Assembly (NCBI RefSeq): GCF_013046825.1
Contig: NZ_CP053187.1
Location: forward strand, 1,539,501-1,603,500
From: Turicibacter sanguinis
GTDB lineage: Bacteria; Bacillota_I; Bacilli_A; MOL361; Turicibacteraceae
Direction: 5' to 3'
Length of the DNA: 64,000 nt
The stretch's first letter is position 1; each line of letters opens with the position of its first letter. This document shows positions 16,947 to 25,296 of this stretch, in pieces. The notes below the pieces were generated by a model that saw only the letters and a program-made list of their open reading frames with translations, searched no databases and was not told where the DNA came from. The position numbers and the translations under genes are program-made.

Positions 16947-16955
16947 TATAATATG
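16947..16955 (-). promoter_or_regulatory. Sporulation-type -10 element, second copy
   Basis: Minus-strand CATATTATA, a full match to CATANNNTA, lies about 51 bases upstream of the ATG with the same GCATAT...ATTGGG context as at 14261. An ACC lies about 17-18 bases upstream, near the expected sigma-K -35 position. Confidence 0.4.
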
Positions 16956-17010
16956 CGGGACTTCGATATTAGGGTAGAGAAAAATAACATAAAAGAAAGC
17001 TTAAAGTACA

Positions 17011-17045
17011 AAAAATCCCTCTACTAGTGCTAATAGTAGAGGGAT
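17011..17045 (-). terminator. Terminator of the flavoprotein gene
   Basis: ATCCCTCTACTA pairs with TAGTAGAGGGAT. On the minus strand it is followed by six T, downstream of the flavoprotein stop codon. Confidence 0.85.
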
Positions 17046-17088
17046 GTATGTAATAGGGATTGACATGTTAGGTAAACAATGATGTTTT

Positions 17089-19029
17089 TTATTTTAAACT
17101 TGCGGCTGCGCTTGCACCGGCAATACGACCAGTTCCATAAGCATATCCTAAAGTTCCACCTTCAAAGAAGACATAGCTGTTTCCATATGCTCCATTTGTT
17201 TCTGATCCAGCAGCATATAATCCTTTAATTGCTTTTCCGTTAGGATCTAATACTTCAGCATTATCGTTAATATCAATTCCACCTAAAGTTCCTAAGAAGA
17301 CTGAAGGAGTTGTTTTAACAGCATATAAAGTTCCTTCTAATTTATCTAAATATTTAGATGATTTAAAGTGATCAGTATCTTCACCAGTTTCACATAATTC
17401 ATTGTAACGTGCGATAGTATCAACTAAGTGAGCCATTCCTAATTTTTCTGCTAATTCTTCAGGACTGTTTGCAGTAATAATACTTCCTGCTTCAATTAAC
17501 GCTTCAATATCAGGCATGATATCCGTTGGTGTATGAGCTTTTTTAGCAGCGTCGGCTGTGTTAACTTCGTGTCCAACTTCAATAAATACTGTTGGATTAG
17601 TTGCTAATTCACCAGTATAAACATCAGTTAAACCAGCAGCTCCTTTTTCTTTAACGATATCGATCATCGTTTGATCGAAGATTTCATAAGCTGTCATTTG
17701 AGGTAATGATTTAATAACATTTGATGTTTTAATTGGTTCGAAAATAAATGATTCTTCATTCATGAAACGATTTCCATCAACATCAACAAATAAGAATGGA
17801 TTAATTAAAGCAGAGTTTAGTGCAGATCCCCAAGATGATCCACCGCGGTTAACTCCATAATGCATTGTAATAGCATCTTCATAACTTGCTGCAGCCCCAG
17901 CAGAGATGGCCATTTCGATACCTGTTCCGATATTTGTTGCAACGCGACCTTTTCCTACGCCTTCACCAAAATATTTAGTTACTAATTCTTCGTTTCCAGC
18001 AAATCCACCTGTTGCTAAAATGACGGCATCAGCATTAATTGTTAAGATTCCACCGTCTTCTTTCTCAGCTTGAATTCCTTTAATTTCACCATTTTCAATC
18101 ATTAAATCTGTTGCTTTAGTTGAATATAGAACTTCTCCACCTAGTGCTACAATTTGTTCATGTAATGTTGTAATAGCAACAGTTCCTCCATCTACATATC
18201 CATGGATAGTTGAATTAGGATGCGTATACTTATGCTCTTCATATCCACCAGTTGAAGGATGAGCTAAGATTAAATTCACCCCATTTTCGATTAACCAGTC
18301 AACAGTGCGTCCAGAGTTTTGAATTACTTTAGATAATAATCCACCATTTGCAGTATAGTTACTTGTATCAACGAATTGATCATAGAACCATTTACCATCT
18401 ACTGTTTTACCTTGTTCTTGTTGTTGAGTTGAATCTGTTCCAAATAATCCACCAGCCATTGTTCCTTGACCAGCAGGAGATGCCGTCATTTCAACTAATG
18501 TTACTTTTGCTCCATCTTGAACAGCTTGTAAGGCAGCAGCCGAACCTGAAGCACCTCCCCCAACAACAACGATTTCAGTTGTGATTTCTTCGTCGATTCC
18601 AACTTTAGCAATTTCAGTTTTAAAATCTTCAATATTAGCGCCTGCTTCTGTTAAACATGTTTCAATAGCTGTTAATAACGCACTTGAACTATTTGTTGCA
18701 CCTGTTACCGTATCAACGGCAATTGTTTGGTTTGCTACGACTTCTTCAATTAAAGATTCTAAAGCTTTATCTCCAAGTCCTGCCGTTTCTGTTGATTCTA
18801 AAATTTTAATACTTTCAATTTTTGTTTCACTTAAGACAACTTCGACTGTAATGGTTCCGTTGTTTCCAGTCCCCGTTGCGGTATAAGTTCCAGCTTTAAG
18901 TGTTCCTTTTGATTGCGTTGATTCAGATACTGAATCAGATGATGTTGATGCTTCATTAGCAGAACATCCAGTTGTAAGTAATGCCATGACTAAAAAAGCA
19001 GCGGCAGCACGTTTAGAAAAATGATTCAT
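17089..19029 (-). CDS. Secreted FMN/FAD flavoprotein reductase (fumarate-reductase family)
   Basis: A 646-residue lipoprotein with lipobox LLTTGC (Cys22). An FMN-binding domain spans about residues 45-130 and contains DTVTGAT (106-112), the motif flavinylated on its last threonine by ApbE. An FAD domain of the flavocytochrome c/fumarate/urocanate reductase family starts with GGGASG at 157-162 and ends with LGGIDINDNAEVLD and ETNGAYGNSYVF. Relatives such as Listeria FrdA act outside the membrane, passing electrons to fumarate or similar acceptors. The true start is the ATG after GGGGAGG; an upstream in-frame extension lacks a signal-like sequence. The acceptor is not identifiable. A MerR-type regulator lies just upstream on the same strand. 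Confidence 0.92.
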   Translation of the reverse strand: MNHFSKRAAAAFLVMALLTTGCSANEASTSSDSVSESTQSKGTLKAGTYTATGTGNNGTITVEVVLSETKIESIKILESTETAGLGDKALESLIEEVVANQTIAVDTVTGATNSSSALLTAIETCLTEAGANIEDFKTEIAKVGIDEEITTEIVVVGGGASGSAAALQAVQDGAKVTLVEMTASPAGQGTMAGGLFGTDSTQQQEQGKTVDGKWFYDQFVDTSNYTANGGLLSKVIQNSGRTVDWLIENGVNLILAHPSTGGYEEHKYTHPNSTIHGYVDGGTVAITTLHEQIVALGGEVLYSTKATDLMIENGEIKGIQAEKEDGGILTINADAVILATGGFAGNEELVTKYFGEGVGKGRVATNIGTGIEMAISAGAAASYEDAITMHYGVNRGGSSWGSALNSALINPFLFVDVDGNRFMNEESFIFEPIKTSNVIKSLPQMTAYEIFDQTMIDIVKEKGAAGLTDVYTGELATNPTVFIEVGHEVNTADAAKKAHTPTDIMPDIEALIEAGSIITANSPEELAEKLGMAHLVDTIARYNELCETGEDTDHFKSSKYLDKLEGTLYAVKTTPSVFLGTLGGIDINDNAEVLDPNGKAIKGLYAAGSETNGAYGNSYVFFEGGTLGYAYGTGRIAGASAAASLK

Positions 19030-19205
19030 GATGATAACCTCCCCAAATAAACTTTGTGTTTTATTTAACAATCTCAGTTTAAGGGTGAGGGTAAGTGGCA
19101 AGTCAACAGGATTTGTGAAAAAATTAATATAAAAAATCTACTTTTTTTATTCATTTTCTAATTAATTTACATATTTGGAATAGACACAGATTCTCAAATC
19201 AGCAT

Positions 19206-19242
19206 AAAAAAAAACTAACCCGAGTGTAGGACACAGGTTAGT
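19206..19242 (-). terminator. Terminator of the MerR gene
   Basis: ACTAACC pairs with GGTTAGT, with an inner GTG/CAC pairing. On the minus strand a run of T follows. The stem overlaps the MerR stop codon. Confidence 0.8.
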
Positions 19243-20044
19243 CTATTGGAATATATATTTTAAAATATTGATACAGAATCTCATCCTCGCAAGTCGATTT
19301 TAATAAGATAGCGATGATATCCCCACTACAATGAAACGGATACGCAGTGAAGATTTCCTTAATCGCATGAATTAGAACTTTGTTTTCAGTATACGGGATC
19401 TTAACTTTTAAATAAGTTGTAAAAACACGACAAGAATCTATACGAATAAATCGTTCATCAACTGCTAACTGTAAAAAATCTAGTGCAGTTTGTGAAATCC
19501 CCAAACACCAGTGATAACTAAAATCCTCCGTCTTTAAATTAGACTTTGGAATATATAATAACGACTCTGTAATTGGGGCATGATCAATTAAATTAATTTC
19601 TCCGATTAAACTATGGTGTTCTTCAATTAATCTTTTATTATCACTCTGGATTAAAATATATCGAGTTGGCATCATTTCAATGAACCATTGATTTAATCTT
19701 TCATCACATTCTACACTCAAATCATATAAATCTATCGCCAACTTTTGTTGTAATTTTAAATTTTCAATTTCAACTTGAAGAGAGTCAATATGCTTTGATA
19801 GCATCTCATTTAGTTTTGTATTATCAATTCCTTTAACTAAGTCAGAAGTATCCTTAATCGAAAAACCTATATTACGAAATTTTTTAGATTGAATCAATCT
19901 TCCAAACTGCCCAAAATCATAATAACGATAATTAGTTTCATGGTCTTTCGTTGGAATAATTAAATCAAATTTTTCATAATGCTTTAATAAATGAGGAGAC
20001 ACTCCCATTGTCTTAGTTAATTGTCCAATCTTATAATTCTCCAT
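19238..20044 (-). CDS. MerR family regulator with effector domain
   Basis: A 268-residue regulator. The MerR winged helix-turn-helix at residues 4-75 contains IGQLTKTMGVSPHLLKHYEKFDLI and NYRYYDF. A dimerisation coiled coil at about 80-110 and a C-terminal region of about 150 residues, resembling a GyrI/SOUL-like small-molecule-binding fold, follow. There are no conserved metal-binding cysteines at the end of the coil, so a metal ligand is unlikely. It lies upstream of the flavoprotein gene on the same strand, but each has its own terminator. Control of that gene is a guess from adjacency. Confidence 0.85.
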   Translation of the reverse strand: MENYKIGQLTKTMGVSPHLLKHYEKFDLIIPTKDHETNYRYYDFGQFGRLIQSKKFRNIGFSIKDTSDLVKGIDNTKLNEMLSKHIDSLQVEIENLKLQQKLAIDLYDLSVECDERLNQWFIEMMPTRYILIQSDNKRLIEEHHSLIGEINLIDHAPITESLLYIPKSNLKTEDFSYHWCLGISQTALDFLQLAVDERFIRIDSCRVFTTYLKVKIPYTENKVLIHAIKEIFTAYPFHCSGDIIAILLKSTCEDEILYQYFKIYIPID

Positions 20045-20127
20045 AACTTCCCCTTAAAAAATATTTGTCAAATGATATGCACTTCATTTTATCAAAAGAT
20101 AAGAGGAATTGCTATAAAACCTATCTT

Positions 20128-20568
20128 TTAATCGATATTTCCAAGGGAATCTTGTTCATAACGATCTAAAAATAAATTCGTATTAATCAGATTTAACTGT
20201 TTATTCAGTGCAAAAATTAATAAAGAATCACGACGATTCTTAGCGTACAACTTATTAAATCCGCCAAGAGTCAAAGCTTTATTAGTCTCCTCAAGGGAAA
20301 AACCACCGCTAATACATAATTTTAAAATGGTATCGCGACTAGGAGATTTAGTTCCATTAAAAATCTGATATGCATAAGAACGTGAAATATCAGCTTGTTC
20401 AATCCACAAGCCTTTCTTTAAGTTTTTGTTTGAACGAATTTCCTCAAGATAATTGATAAACGTTAATGTGTTTTTGGGTAATTGAAGTTTTAAGTAGTCA
20501 TCTAACATTTTCTCATCTTCAATAAAGTTTAATATTGTATCAAGCTCTGTCGTTTTTTTATCGCTCAT
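20128..20568 (-). CDS. Helix-turn-helix (XRE-like) protein
   Basis: A 146-residue protein with a central Cro/XRE-like helix-turn-helix at about residues 55-105 (IEQADISRSYAYQIFNGTKSPSRDTILKLCISGGFSLEET). Here the recognition helix SRSYAYQIFNG is followed by the usual GTKSPSRDTIL turn. The flanks are helical and unassigned. It diverges from the membrane kinase gene at 20737. I recall HTH/kinase pairs of this kind in Clostridia-type genomes, which suggests a functional pair, for example a kinase-controlled regulator. ATG is chosen seven bases after GAGG; a GTG two codons earlier lies within that site. Confidence 0.85.
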   Translation of the reverse strand: MSDKKTTELDTILNFIEDEKMLDDYLKLQLPKNTLTFINYLEEIRSNKNLKKGLWIEQADISRSYAYQIFNGTKSPSRDTILKLCISGGFSLEETNKALTLGGFNKLYAKNRRDSLLIFALNKQLNLINTNLFLDRYEQDSLGNID

Positions 20569-20646
20569 ATTCACACCTCAAATCACAAATTATATATTTA
20601 CAGAAATAGTTTGATCGTTCCTAGGTCCTAGAAATTTAATTTAGTC

Positions 20647-20687
20647 AAAAGTTTTTACGCTGTTAAAAACTTACTTGGACTTGTATA
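20647..20687 (+). repeat. Intergenic palindromic repeat, copy B
   Basis: AAGTTTTT and AAAAACTT form an 8-bp stem, followed by ACTTGGACTTGTATA. The right end supplies the -35 of the kinase promoter (TTGGAC at 20675). It has the same orientation as copy A. Confidence 0.6.
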
Positions 20688-20702
20688 GTATAATAGTATA
20701 AT
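20675..20702 (+). promoter_or_regulatory. Promoter of the membrane kinase gene
   Basis: TTGGAC and TATAAT with a 16-nt spacer, 35 bases upstream of the kinase ATG. A second overlapping TATAAT lies at 20689-20694. Confidence 0.6.
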
Positions 20703-20736
20703 GAGTTAAACTTTAAATCAATGTTAAGGGGATTAT

Positions 20737-21858
20737 ATGGATCAACTAGAACAAGAATATCAAATTTCATTATATGAAACATTAGTTGAATTAAATCATT
20801 CACCTAAAAGTGACGTTTTACTTGTTCAAAATTCGTTAACAAGTAAAATTTATATTAAGAAAATTCTGAAAAATTATAATCTAGATGTTTATCGAAAATT
20901 ACAACATATTAAAAATCGACATCTTCCAAAAATAGAAGAGATATTTGAATGTGAAGATTGTTTAATTGTTATCGAGGAATTTATCAACGGACGAACCTTA
21001 CAAGAATATATGAATGAGCCGTTAGATGAAAGTTTTGCGATTAAATGTGGAATTCGCTTATGTGAAGTACTAGAAGTACTACACAATCAAAAACCCCCAA
21101 TTATCCACCGCGATATTAAACCATCCAATGTCATGATTAGTGCAGACGGAGTTTTGAAACTGATTGATTTTGATGTATCGCGTGTTTACCAAAATAATCG
21201 CCAGCTCGATACACACATTTTAGGAACTAAAGGTTACGCTTCACCTGAGCAATTTGGATTTGAACAAACGGATGCACGCAGTGATATTTACTCGATTGGT
21301 GTGTTACTAAATGTATTAACAACTGGTGATATGTATCAAAAAAATCGATCTAAGATTGGGAGAATCATCGATAAATGTACGAAACTCTCACCGAATGATC
21401 GATATCAAAATGTGCATGAATTAAAGTCAGACTTATCCAAACTGATTCATAGGCCAATAGAACTAAAAGAATCATTAATTAGGCAACAAGTTAACCTATA
21501 TTTATCTTGTTTAGACTTTTTAAACATTCTTCCTAACAAGGAACCTAAAAATCTTGTTTTAAAAGAAATTAGACAAATTCCAGGATACCGACGTGGAAAT
21601 CTACTATTTGTCATTATTGCGACGCTTTGGTATCTGTTTTTAATATTTGGGGGAACTCAAGGTACTTCAATCATTACTTGGATTGAAAATGTATCACTCG
21701 TTATCTGTTTAATTAGTATGACGTTACTCAACAGTAATTATAAACAGCTTCAACAGAGACTTCCGGGTATAAAAGATAATTTATTGACTGGATTAATGGT
21801 TTATAATTTTATTATATTCATGATTTGGGGATTACTTAATGATTTTTTGAAACGCTAA
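20737..21858 (+). CDS. Membrane-anchored Ser/Thr protein kinase
   Basis: A 373-residue Hanks-type kinase followed by membrane helices. The catalytic loop is HRDIKPSN (His124, Asp126, Lys128, Asn131), the metal-binding motif is DFD (144-146) instead of DFG, and the activation segment reads GTKGYASPEQFGFEQTDARSDIYSIGVLL. The N-lobe lysine is probably Lys41 or Lys42 (YIKKI), and the usual glycine-rich loop is not evident. From about residue 280 there are three hydrophobic stretches (LLFVIIATLWYLFLIF, VSLVICLISMTLL, LMVYNFIIFMIWGLL), so the kinase domain faces the cytosol. There are no PASTA sensor repeats, so it is not the PrkC/StkP cell-wall kinase. It is divergent from the HTH gene. The catalytic set is otherwise complete, so activity is likely. 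Confidence 0.9.
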   Translation: MDQLEQEYQISLYETLVELNHSPKSDVLLVQNSLTSKIYIKKILKNYNLDVYRKLQHIKNRHLPKIEEIFECEDCLIVIEEFINGRTLQEYMNEPLDESFAIKCGIRLCEVLEVLHNQKPPIIHRDIKPSNVMISADGVLKLIDFDVSRVYQNNRQLDTHILGTKGYASPEQFGFEQTDARSDIYSIGVLLNVLTTGDMYQKNRSKIGRIIDKCTKLSPNDRYQNVHELKSDLSKLIHRPIELKESLIRQQVNLYLSCLDFLNILPNKEPKNLVLKEIRQIPGYRRGNLLFVIIATLWYLFLIFGGTQGTSIITWIENVSLVICLISMTLLNSNYKQLQQRLPGIKDNLLTGLMVYNFIIFMIWGLLNDFLKR

Positions 21859-21869
21859 TTTTTTATATT

Positions 21870-21908
21870 AAACCAAAAGGGTCTGCTCCTAGCAGACCCT
21901 TTTGGTTT
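21870..21908 (+). terminator. Terminator of the kinase gene
   Basis: An 18-bp perfect stem, AAACCAAAAGGGTCTGCT with its complement, around a 3-nt loop. The same GTCTGCT/AGCAGAC core recurs as a short hairpin at 22834-22850. Confidence 0.85.
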
Positions 21909-22011
21909 AGGTTATTTGTATAATCAATAGGTGTCATTTCAATCGATACTGATCTAATTAAGTTATATATCATCGCATAGAGAAGTAAAAAAACGAAGGA
22001 GGACCTGAATA

Positions 22012-22752
22012 ATGGGAAAAATGATTAAATGTAAAACGTGTTCTAAAGAAATAGCATCTAAGGCTAAAGTATGTCCAGAATGTGGGGCGAAAAATAAAAA
22101 ATCATTTTATAAAAAATGGTGGTTTTGGTTGATTATTTTATTTGTCATGATTGGAGCTTTCGGTGGGGAAGATTCATCAAATCATTCAGAATCAAATCAA
22201 ACTATTGAACAAGAAGTGGATCAAGTAAATAAAGTAGAAGAGACTACTCAAAAAACAGAAAATACTACTCAAGTAGAGGAAAAAGTGGAAGAAAATATTC
22301 CAACAGAATACAAATCAGCCCTAAAAAAGGCAACAACATACAGCGATATCATGAATATGTCTAAGGCAGGAGTATACGATCAACTAACATCGGAATATGG
22401 AGAGAAATTTTCACCAGAAGCTGCCCAATATGCCATTGATAATGTGCAAGTTGATTGGAAAGAAAATGCATTAAAAAAAGCAACAACGTATAGCAATACC
22501 ATGAATATGTCTAAAGCTGGTGTTTATGATCAATTAACATCAGAATACGGGGAGAAGTTTACAGCAGAAGAAGCACAGTACGCGGTGGATAATGTAAAAG
22601 CGGATTGGGAGGAAAATGCGTTAAAAAAAGCAGAAACTTATCAAAAAATGATGTCTATGTCTCCGAGCGCTATTTATGATCAATTAACATCAGAATATGG
22701 AGAGAAGTTTACAGCGGAGGAAGCACAATACGCAATTGATCATCTTCAATAA
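22012..22752 (+). CDS. Zinc-ribbon membrane protein with three Ltp repeats
   Basis: A 246-residue protein in three parts. A zinc ribbon lies at residues 5-27 (two CxxC pairs, CKTC and CPEC). One membrane helix lies at about 37-50 (WWFWLIILFVMIGAF). An acidic Glu/Gln/Thr linker is followed by three near-identical 46-48-residue helical units from about residue 102 to the end, each containing MSKAGVYDQLTSEYGEKF or a close variant. The units are Ltp-type repeats. The named Ltp protein of Streptococcus phage TP-J34 blocks DNA entry of other phages, but most bacterial members are uncharacterised. The repeats would be outside the membrane. It has an AAGGAGGACC ribosome site and stands alone. Confidence 0.9.
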   Translation: MGKMIKCKTCSKEIASKAKVCPECGAKNKKSFYKKWWFWLIILFVMIGAFGGEDSSNHSESNQTIEQEVDQVNKVEETTQKTENTTQVEEKVEENIPTEYKSALKKATTYSDIMNMSKAGVYDQLTSEYGEKFSPEAAQYAIDNVQVDWKENALKKATTYSNTMNMSKAGVYDQLTSEYGEKFTAEEAQYAVDNVKADWEENALKKAETYQKMMSMSPSAIYDQLTSEYGEKFTAEEAQYAIDHLQ

Positions 22753-22765
22753 CTCATAAATTTCT

Positions 22766-22791
22766 AGGAGCGTTTGACGCTCCTTTTTTTT
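22766..22791 (+). terminator. Terminator after Ltp-repeat gene
   Basis: AGGAGCG and CGCTCCT form a 7-bp stem with a 5-nt loop, followed by seven T. Confidence 0.9.
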
Positions 22792-23120
22792 GCTCTTTAT
22801 TAATGAAAATATTATTTATCAAATTAATAGTTTGTCTGCTTGTAGCAGACCAATTTTAATTTGATTCTAGTTATAATAAAAGAGTGGTTCATATTCTAAT
22901 TGCCTTTAAAAGTGTTTGGTGTGTAGTTGAAATGATTTTGTGGGGAAATCATTAATTAGTAGTTGTTATGTTATTTAAATTTCATTTGAGAGTCTATCTT
23001 ATAGTTGTAAGGTAGGCTTTTTTTGTCGTTTATAAACAATAAAGGATGCAAGCCTTCAGATAATCTTGTAAAATGAATGAGAAAGTGAACGTTTAAAAAG
23101 AAAAGTTAGGAGGAGATTTT
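22792..23120 (+). other. Leader region upstream of cobT
   Basis: No gene is seen. It holds a short hairpin at 22834-22850, a TATAAT at 22872-22877 with no clear -35, a second hairpin (ATGATTT/AAATCAT near 22932-22954), and a terminator-like stem at 22991-23025. I looked for the conserved B12-box words of a cobalamin riboswitch and did not find them, so the control of cobT is unclear. Confidence 0.4.
22991..23025 (+). terminator. Terminator-like hairpin before cobT
   Basis: AGTCTATCTTA pairs with TAAGGTAGGCT (11 bp with G-T pairs), followed by seven T. It lies about 100 bases before cobT, so it may be an attenuator for the B12 operon or may end an unrecognised upstream transcript. Confidence 0.65.
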
Positions 23121-24203
23121 TTGTTACAGACAGTCCTCGCAGGTATCAAACCCATTAATCAAGAAACAAAGAAGTTAGCTAAAAAAAGAGTTGATTCATT
23201 AGCAAAGCCCCTAGGGAGTCTAGGTGAATTAGAACATCTTTCAATTCAAATCGCCGGAATTACAGGACGTGTTGTAAATAAGATTGAAAAAAAGTGTATT
23301 ATCATAATGGCGGCTGATAATGGAGTGGTTGAAGAAGGCGTAGCATCAGCTCCACAACTTGTAACATTGGCTCAGACTAAAAATTTTATTAAAGGTAAAA
23401 CAGGCGTTGCAGTTTTGGCAGCTCAAAATAAAGCTGATTTAATGGTGATTGATATTGGGATTAATTCTGACGAAATTATTCCAGGAGTCATTCATAAAAA
23501 ACTTGCGAAAGGAACGCAAAATATTTATAAAGGGCCCGCAATGTCTCATGAAATGGCGGTTCAAGGGATTGAAGTTGGAATTGAAGCAGTTAAAAAAGCT
23601 AGAGAAAAGGGGTACCAATTACTCGGCGTGGGTGAAATGGGGATTGGAAATACCACAACCTCAGCTGCTGTCTTAAAAGGATTAACGGGGATTTCTGTGG
23701 ATAAGCTTGTTGGAAAAGGTGGCGGAATTACGAAAGCTGCCTATGAGAAAAAAAAGCACGTCGTAAAACGAGCAGTTGAGTTAAATCAAGTAAATCCACA
23801 AGATCCAATTGATGTGATTGCTAAAGTCGGTGGATTTGATATTGCAGGAATGGTCGGTGTCTTTTTAGGTGCGGCTTATTACCAAATCCCCGTTGTCATT
23901 GATGGCTTTATTTCAGTTGTAGCAGCATTAGTGGCAACTAAATTAAATAAAGATGTAAAAGATTATTGCATTCCATCGCACAAATCAGAAGAAATCGGCT
24001 ATAACATAGCGATTGAACAATTAGGATTGACACCTATGCTAAACCTTAGCATGCGTTTAGGGGAGGGGAGTGGTTGTCCCATTGCGTTTTCGGTGATTGA
24101 ATTTGCAATGGCTATGATGAATAACATGGCAACATTTGATGAAGCGCATATTGATGATGATTATTTAGATGAAGTGCGGAATGAAGAAAGTTATAAAGTT
24201 TAA
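23121..24203 (+). CDS. cobT: Nicotinate-nucleotide-dimethylbenzimidazole phosphoribosyltransferase
   Basis: A 360-residue CobT, which activates the lower-ligand base (dimethylbenzimidazole or related) to alpha-ribazole phosphate using nicotinate mononucleotide. Typical motifs are KPLGSLGELE near residue 30, MAADNGVVEEGVASAP near 68, the long GVGEMGIGNTTTSAA glycine motif near 170, and HKSEEIGYNIAIEQLG with MRLGEGSGCPIAF near the end, which includes the catalytic glutamate. The start is TTG, preceded by AGGAGGAG. It is the first gene of a nine-gene B12 operon with overlaps or short gaps throughout. The base actually used cannot be read from sequence. Confidence 0.96.
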   Translation: MLQTVLAGIKPINQETKKLAKKRVDSLAKPLGSLGELEHLSIQIAGITGRVVNKIEKKCIIIMAADNGVVEEGVASAPQLVTLAQTKNFIKGKTGVAVLAAQNKADLMVIDIGINSDEIIPGVIHKKLAKGTQNIYKGPAMSHEMAVQGIEVGIEAVKKAREKGYQLLGVGEMGIGNTTTSAAVLKGLTGISVDKLVGKGGGITKAAYEKKKHVVKRAVELNQVNPQDPIDVIAKVGGFDIAGMVGVFLGAAYYQIPVVIDGFISVVAALVATKLNKDVKDYCIPSHKSEEIGYNIAIEQLGLTPMLNLSMRLGEGSGCPIAFSVIEFAMAMMNNMATFDEAHIDDDYLDEVRNEESYKV

Positions 24204-24214
24204 GGAGGCCGACT

Positions 24215-24745
24215 ATGGAAATCGGATTAATTCATATTTATTGTGGAGATGGTAAAGGAAAGACAAGTGCTGCAATGGGACTTGGACTTAGAGCTGTTGG
24301 TCATGGGAAAAAAGTATTGTTAACACAATTTTTAAAAAGTAATAAAACAGGAGAATTAAAATCGATTGAGAAATTATCAGAATTTTTTCATGTTGTAAAA
24401 GGTGAGCCAGCTAAAAAATTTGTTTGGAATATGACAGAAGAAGAAAAAGCAATCGTAAAAATAGAACATACTAATCGTTTTAAAGCAGTCACCAAAAAGG
24501 CAGTCGAAGAAGACTATGATGTTCTCATTTTAGATGAATTGATTGCGACGGTTAATTTAGACTTTGTTCCTGTGCATTTGGTCGTTGATTTTTTAAAGAA
24601 TAAGCCAACATCATTAGAAGTTGTCATGACAGGGCGTAATCCTAAAGTTGAATTAGTTGAACTTGCTCATTATGTATCTGAAATAAAGGCTGTGAAGCAT
24701 CCGTTTACAGAAGGGATTCCCGCACGAGTAGGAATTGAAATATGA
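24215..24745 (+). CDS. cobO: Cob(I)alamin adenosyltransferase, CobO/BtuR type
   Basis: A 176-residue P-loop adenosyltransferase moving the 5'-deoxyadenosyl group of ATP to cob(I)alamin or cobinamide. The P-loop GDGKGKTSAA is at residues 11-20, followed by GLRAVGHGKKVLLTQFLK and the acidic DVLILDELIATVNLDFV motif near 105, all typical of BtuR/CobO. It starts 11 bp after cobT with AAGGAGG, and its end overlaps cobU by 4 bp (ATGA). Confidence 0.95.
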   Translation: MEIGLIHIYCGDGKGKTSAAMGLGLRAVGHGKKVLLTQFLKSNKTGELKSIEKLSEFFHVVKGEPAKKFVWNMTEEEKAIVKIEHTNRFKAVTKKAVEEDYDVLILDELIATVNLDFVPVHLVVDFLKNKPTSLEVVMTGRNPKVELVELAHYVSEIKAVKHPFTEGIPARVGIEI

Positions 24746-25296
24746 TCATCCTTGTAGTAGGTGGAGCTAAAAGTGGAAAATCTGATTATGCTGAAAAAAT
24801 AGCACAAATGCTACATGAAGGCGGAAATCTATATTATATTGCAACGATGAATCCTCATGATGAGGAAGATCAACAACGAATCAAAATTCATCAACAAAAG
24901 CGTGAAGGCCGCGCTTTTCAAACACTAGAAGCAAAGCGACAGCTTCATAAAATAATCGATACGATTAATCCACAGGATACTATCTTACTCGATAGCTTAA
25001 CCTCGTGGATGACAAATGAAATGTTTGTAATGGCTGAGTTTTATCCAAATGTGAGTGTACAAATGCTAGAAGTCGTAAAAAAGATAAACACAAAACACCT
25101 TGTCATTGTGTCAGATTATTTGTTTAGTGATGCCATTCATTATGATGCGTACACCGAGACATTTCGGCGCGAACTAGGCTATGTAAACTGTGAAATCGCA
25201 AAATTGGCTGACGTTGTCATCGAGTGTGTTTACGGAAATACGATTGTCCACAAGGGAAAGGAGGCGCTTCATGAAAAGCTTATATTACGCACTTAA
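24742..25296 (+). CDS. cobU: Adenosylcobinamide kinase/guanylyltransferase
   Basis: A 184-residue CobU. It phosphorylates adenosylcobinamide and transfers GMP to give adenosylcobinamide-GDP. The P-loop GGAKSGKSDYAE is near residue 7, YIATMNPHDEEDQQRIKIH carries the guanylated-histidine region, then LLDSLTSWMTNEM, and a C-terminal FRRELGYVNCEIAKLADVV segment. It is translationally coupled to cobO by ATGA. A second, shorter CobU-like gene lies at 26026. Confidence 0.93.
   Translation: MIILVVGGAKSGKSDYAEKIAQMLHEGGNLYYIATMNPHDEEDQQRIKIHQQKREGRAFQTLEAKRQLHKIIDTINPQDTILLDSLTSWMTNEMFVMAEFYPNVSVQMLEVVKKINTKHLVIVSDYLFSDAIHYDAYTETFRRELGYVNCEIAKLADVVIECVYGNTIVHKGKEALHEKLILRT

Noticed and set aside
22792-23120. 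Possible second cobalamin riboswitch before cobT
   Set aside because: None of the conserved words (AACCGTGAAG, GCCACTG, GGGAAGG) is present.
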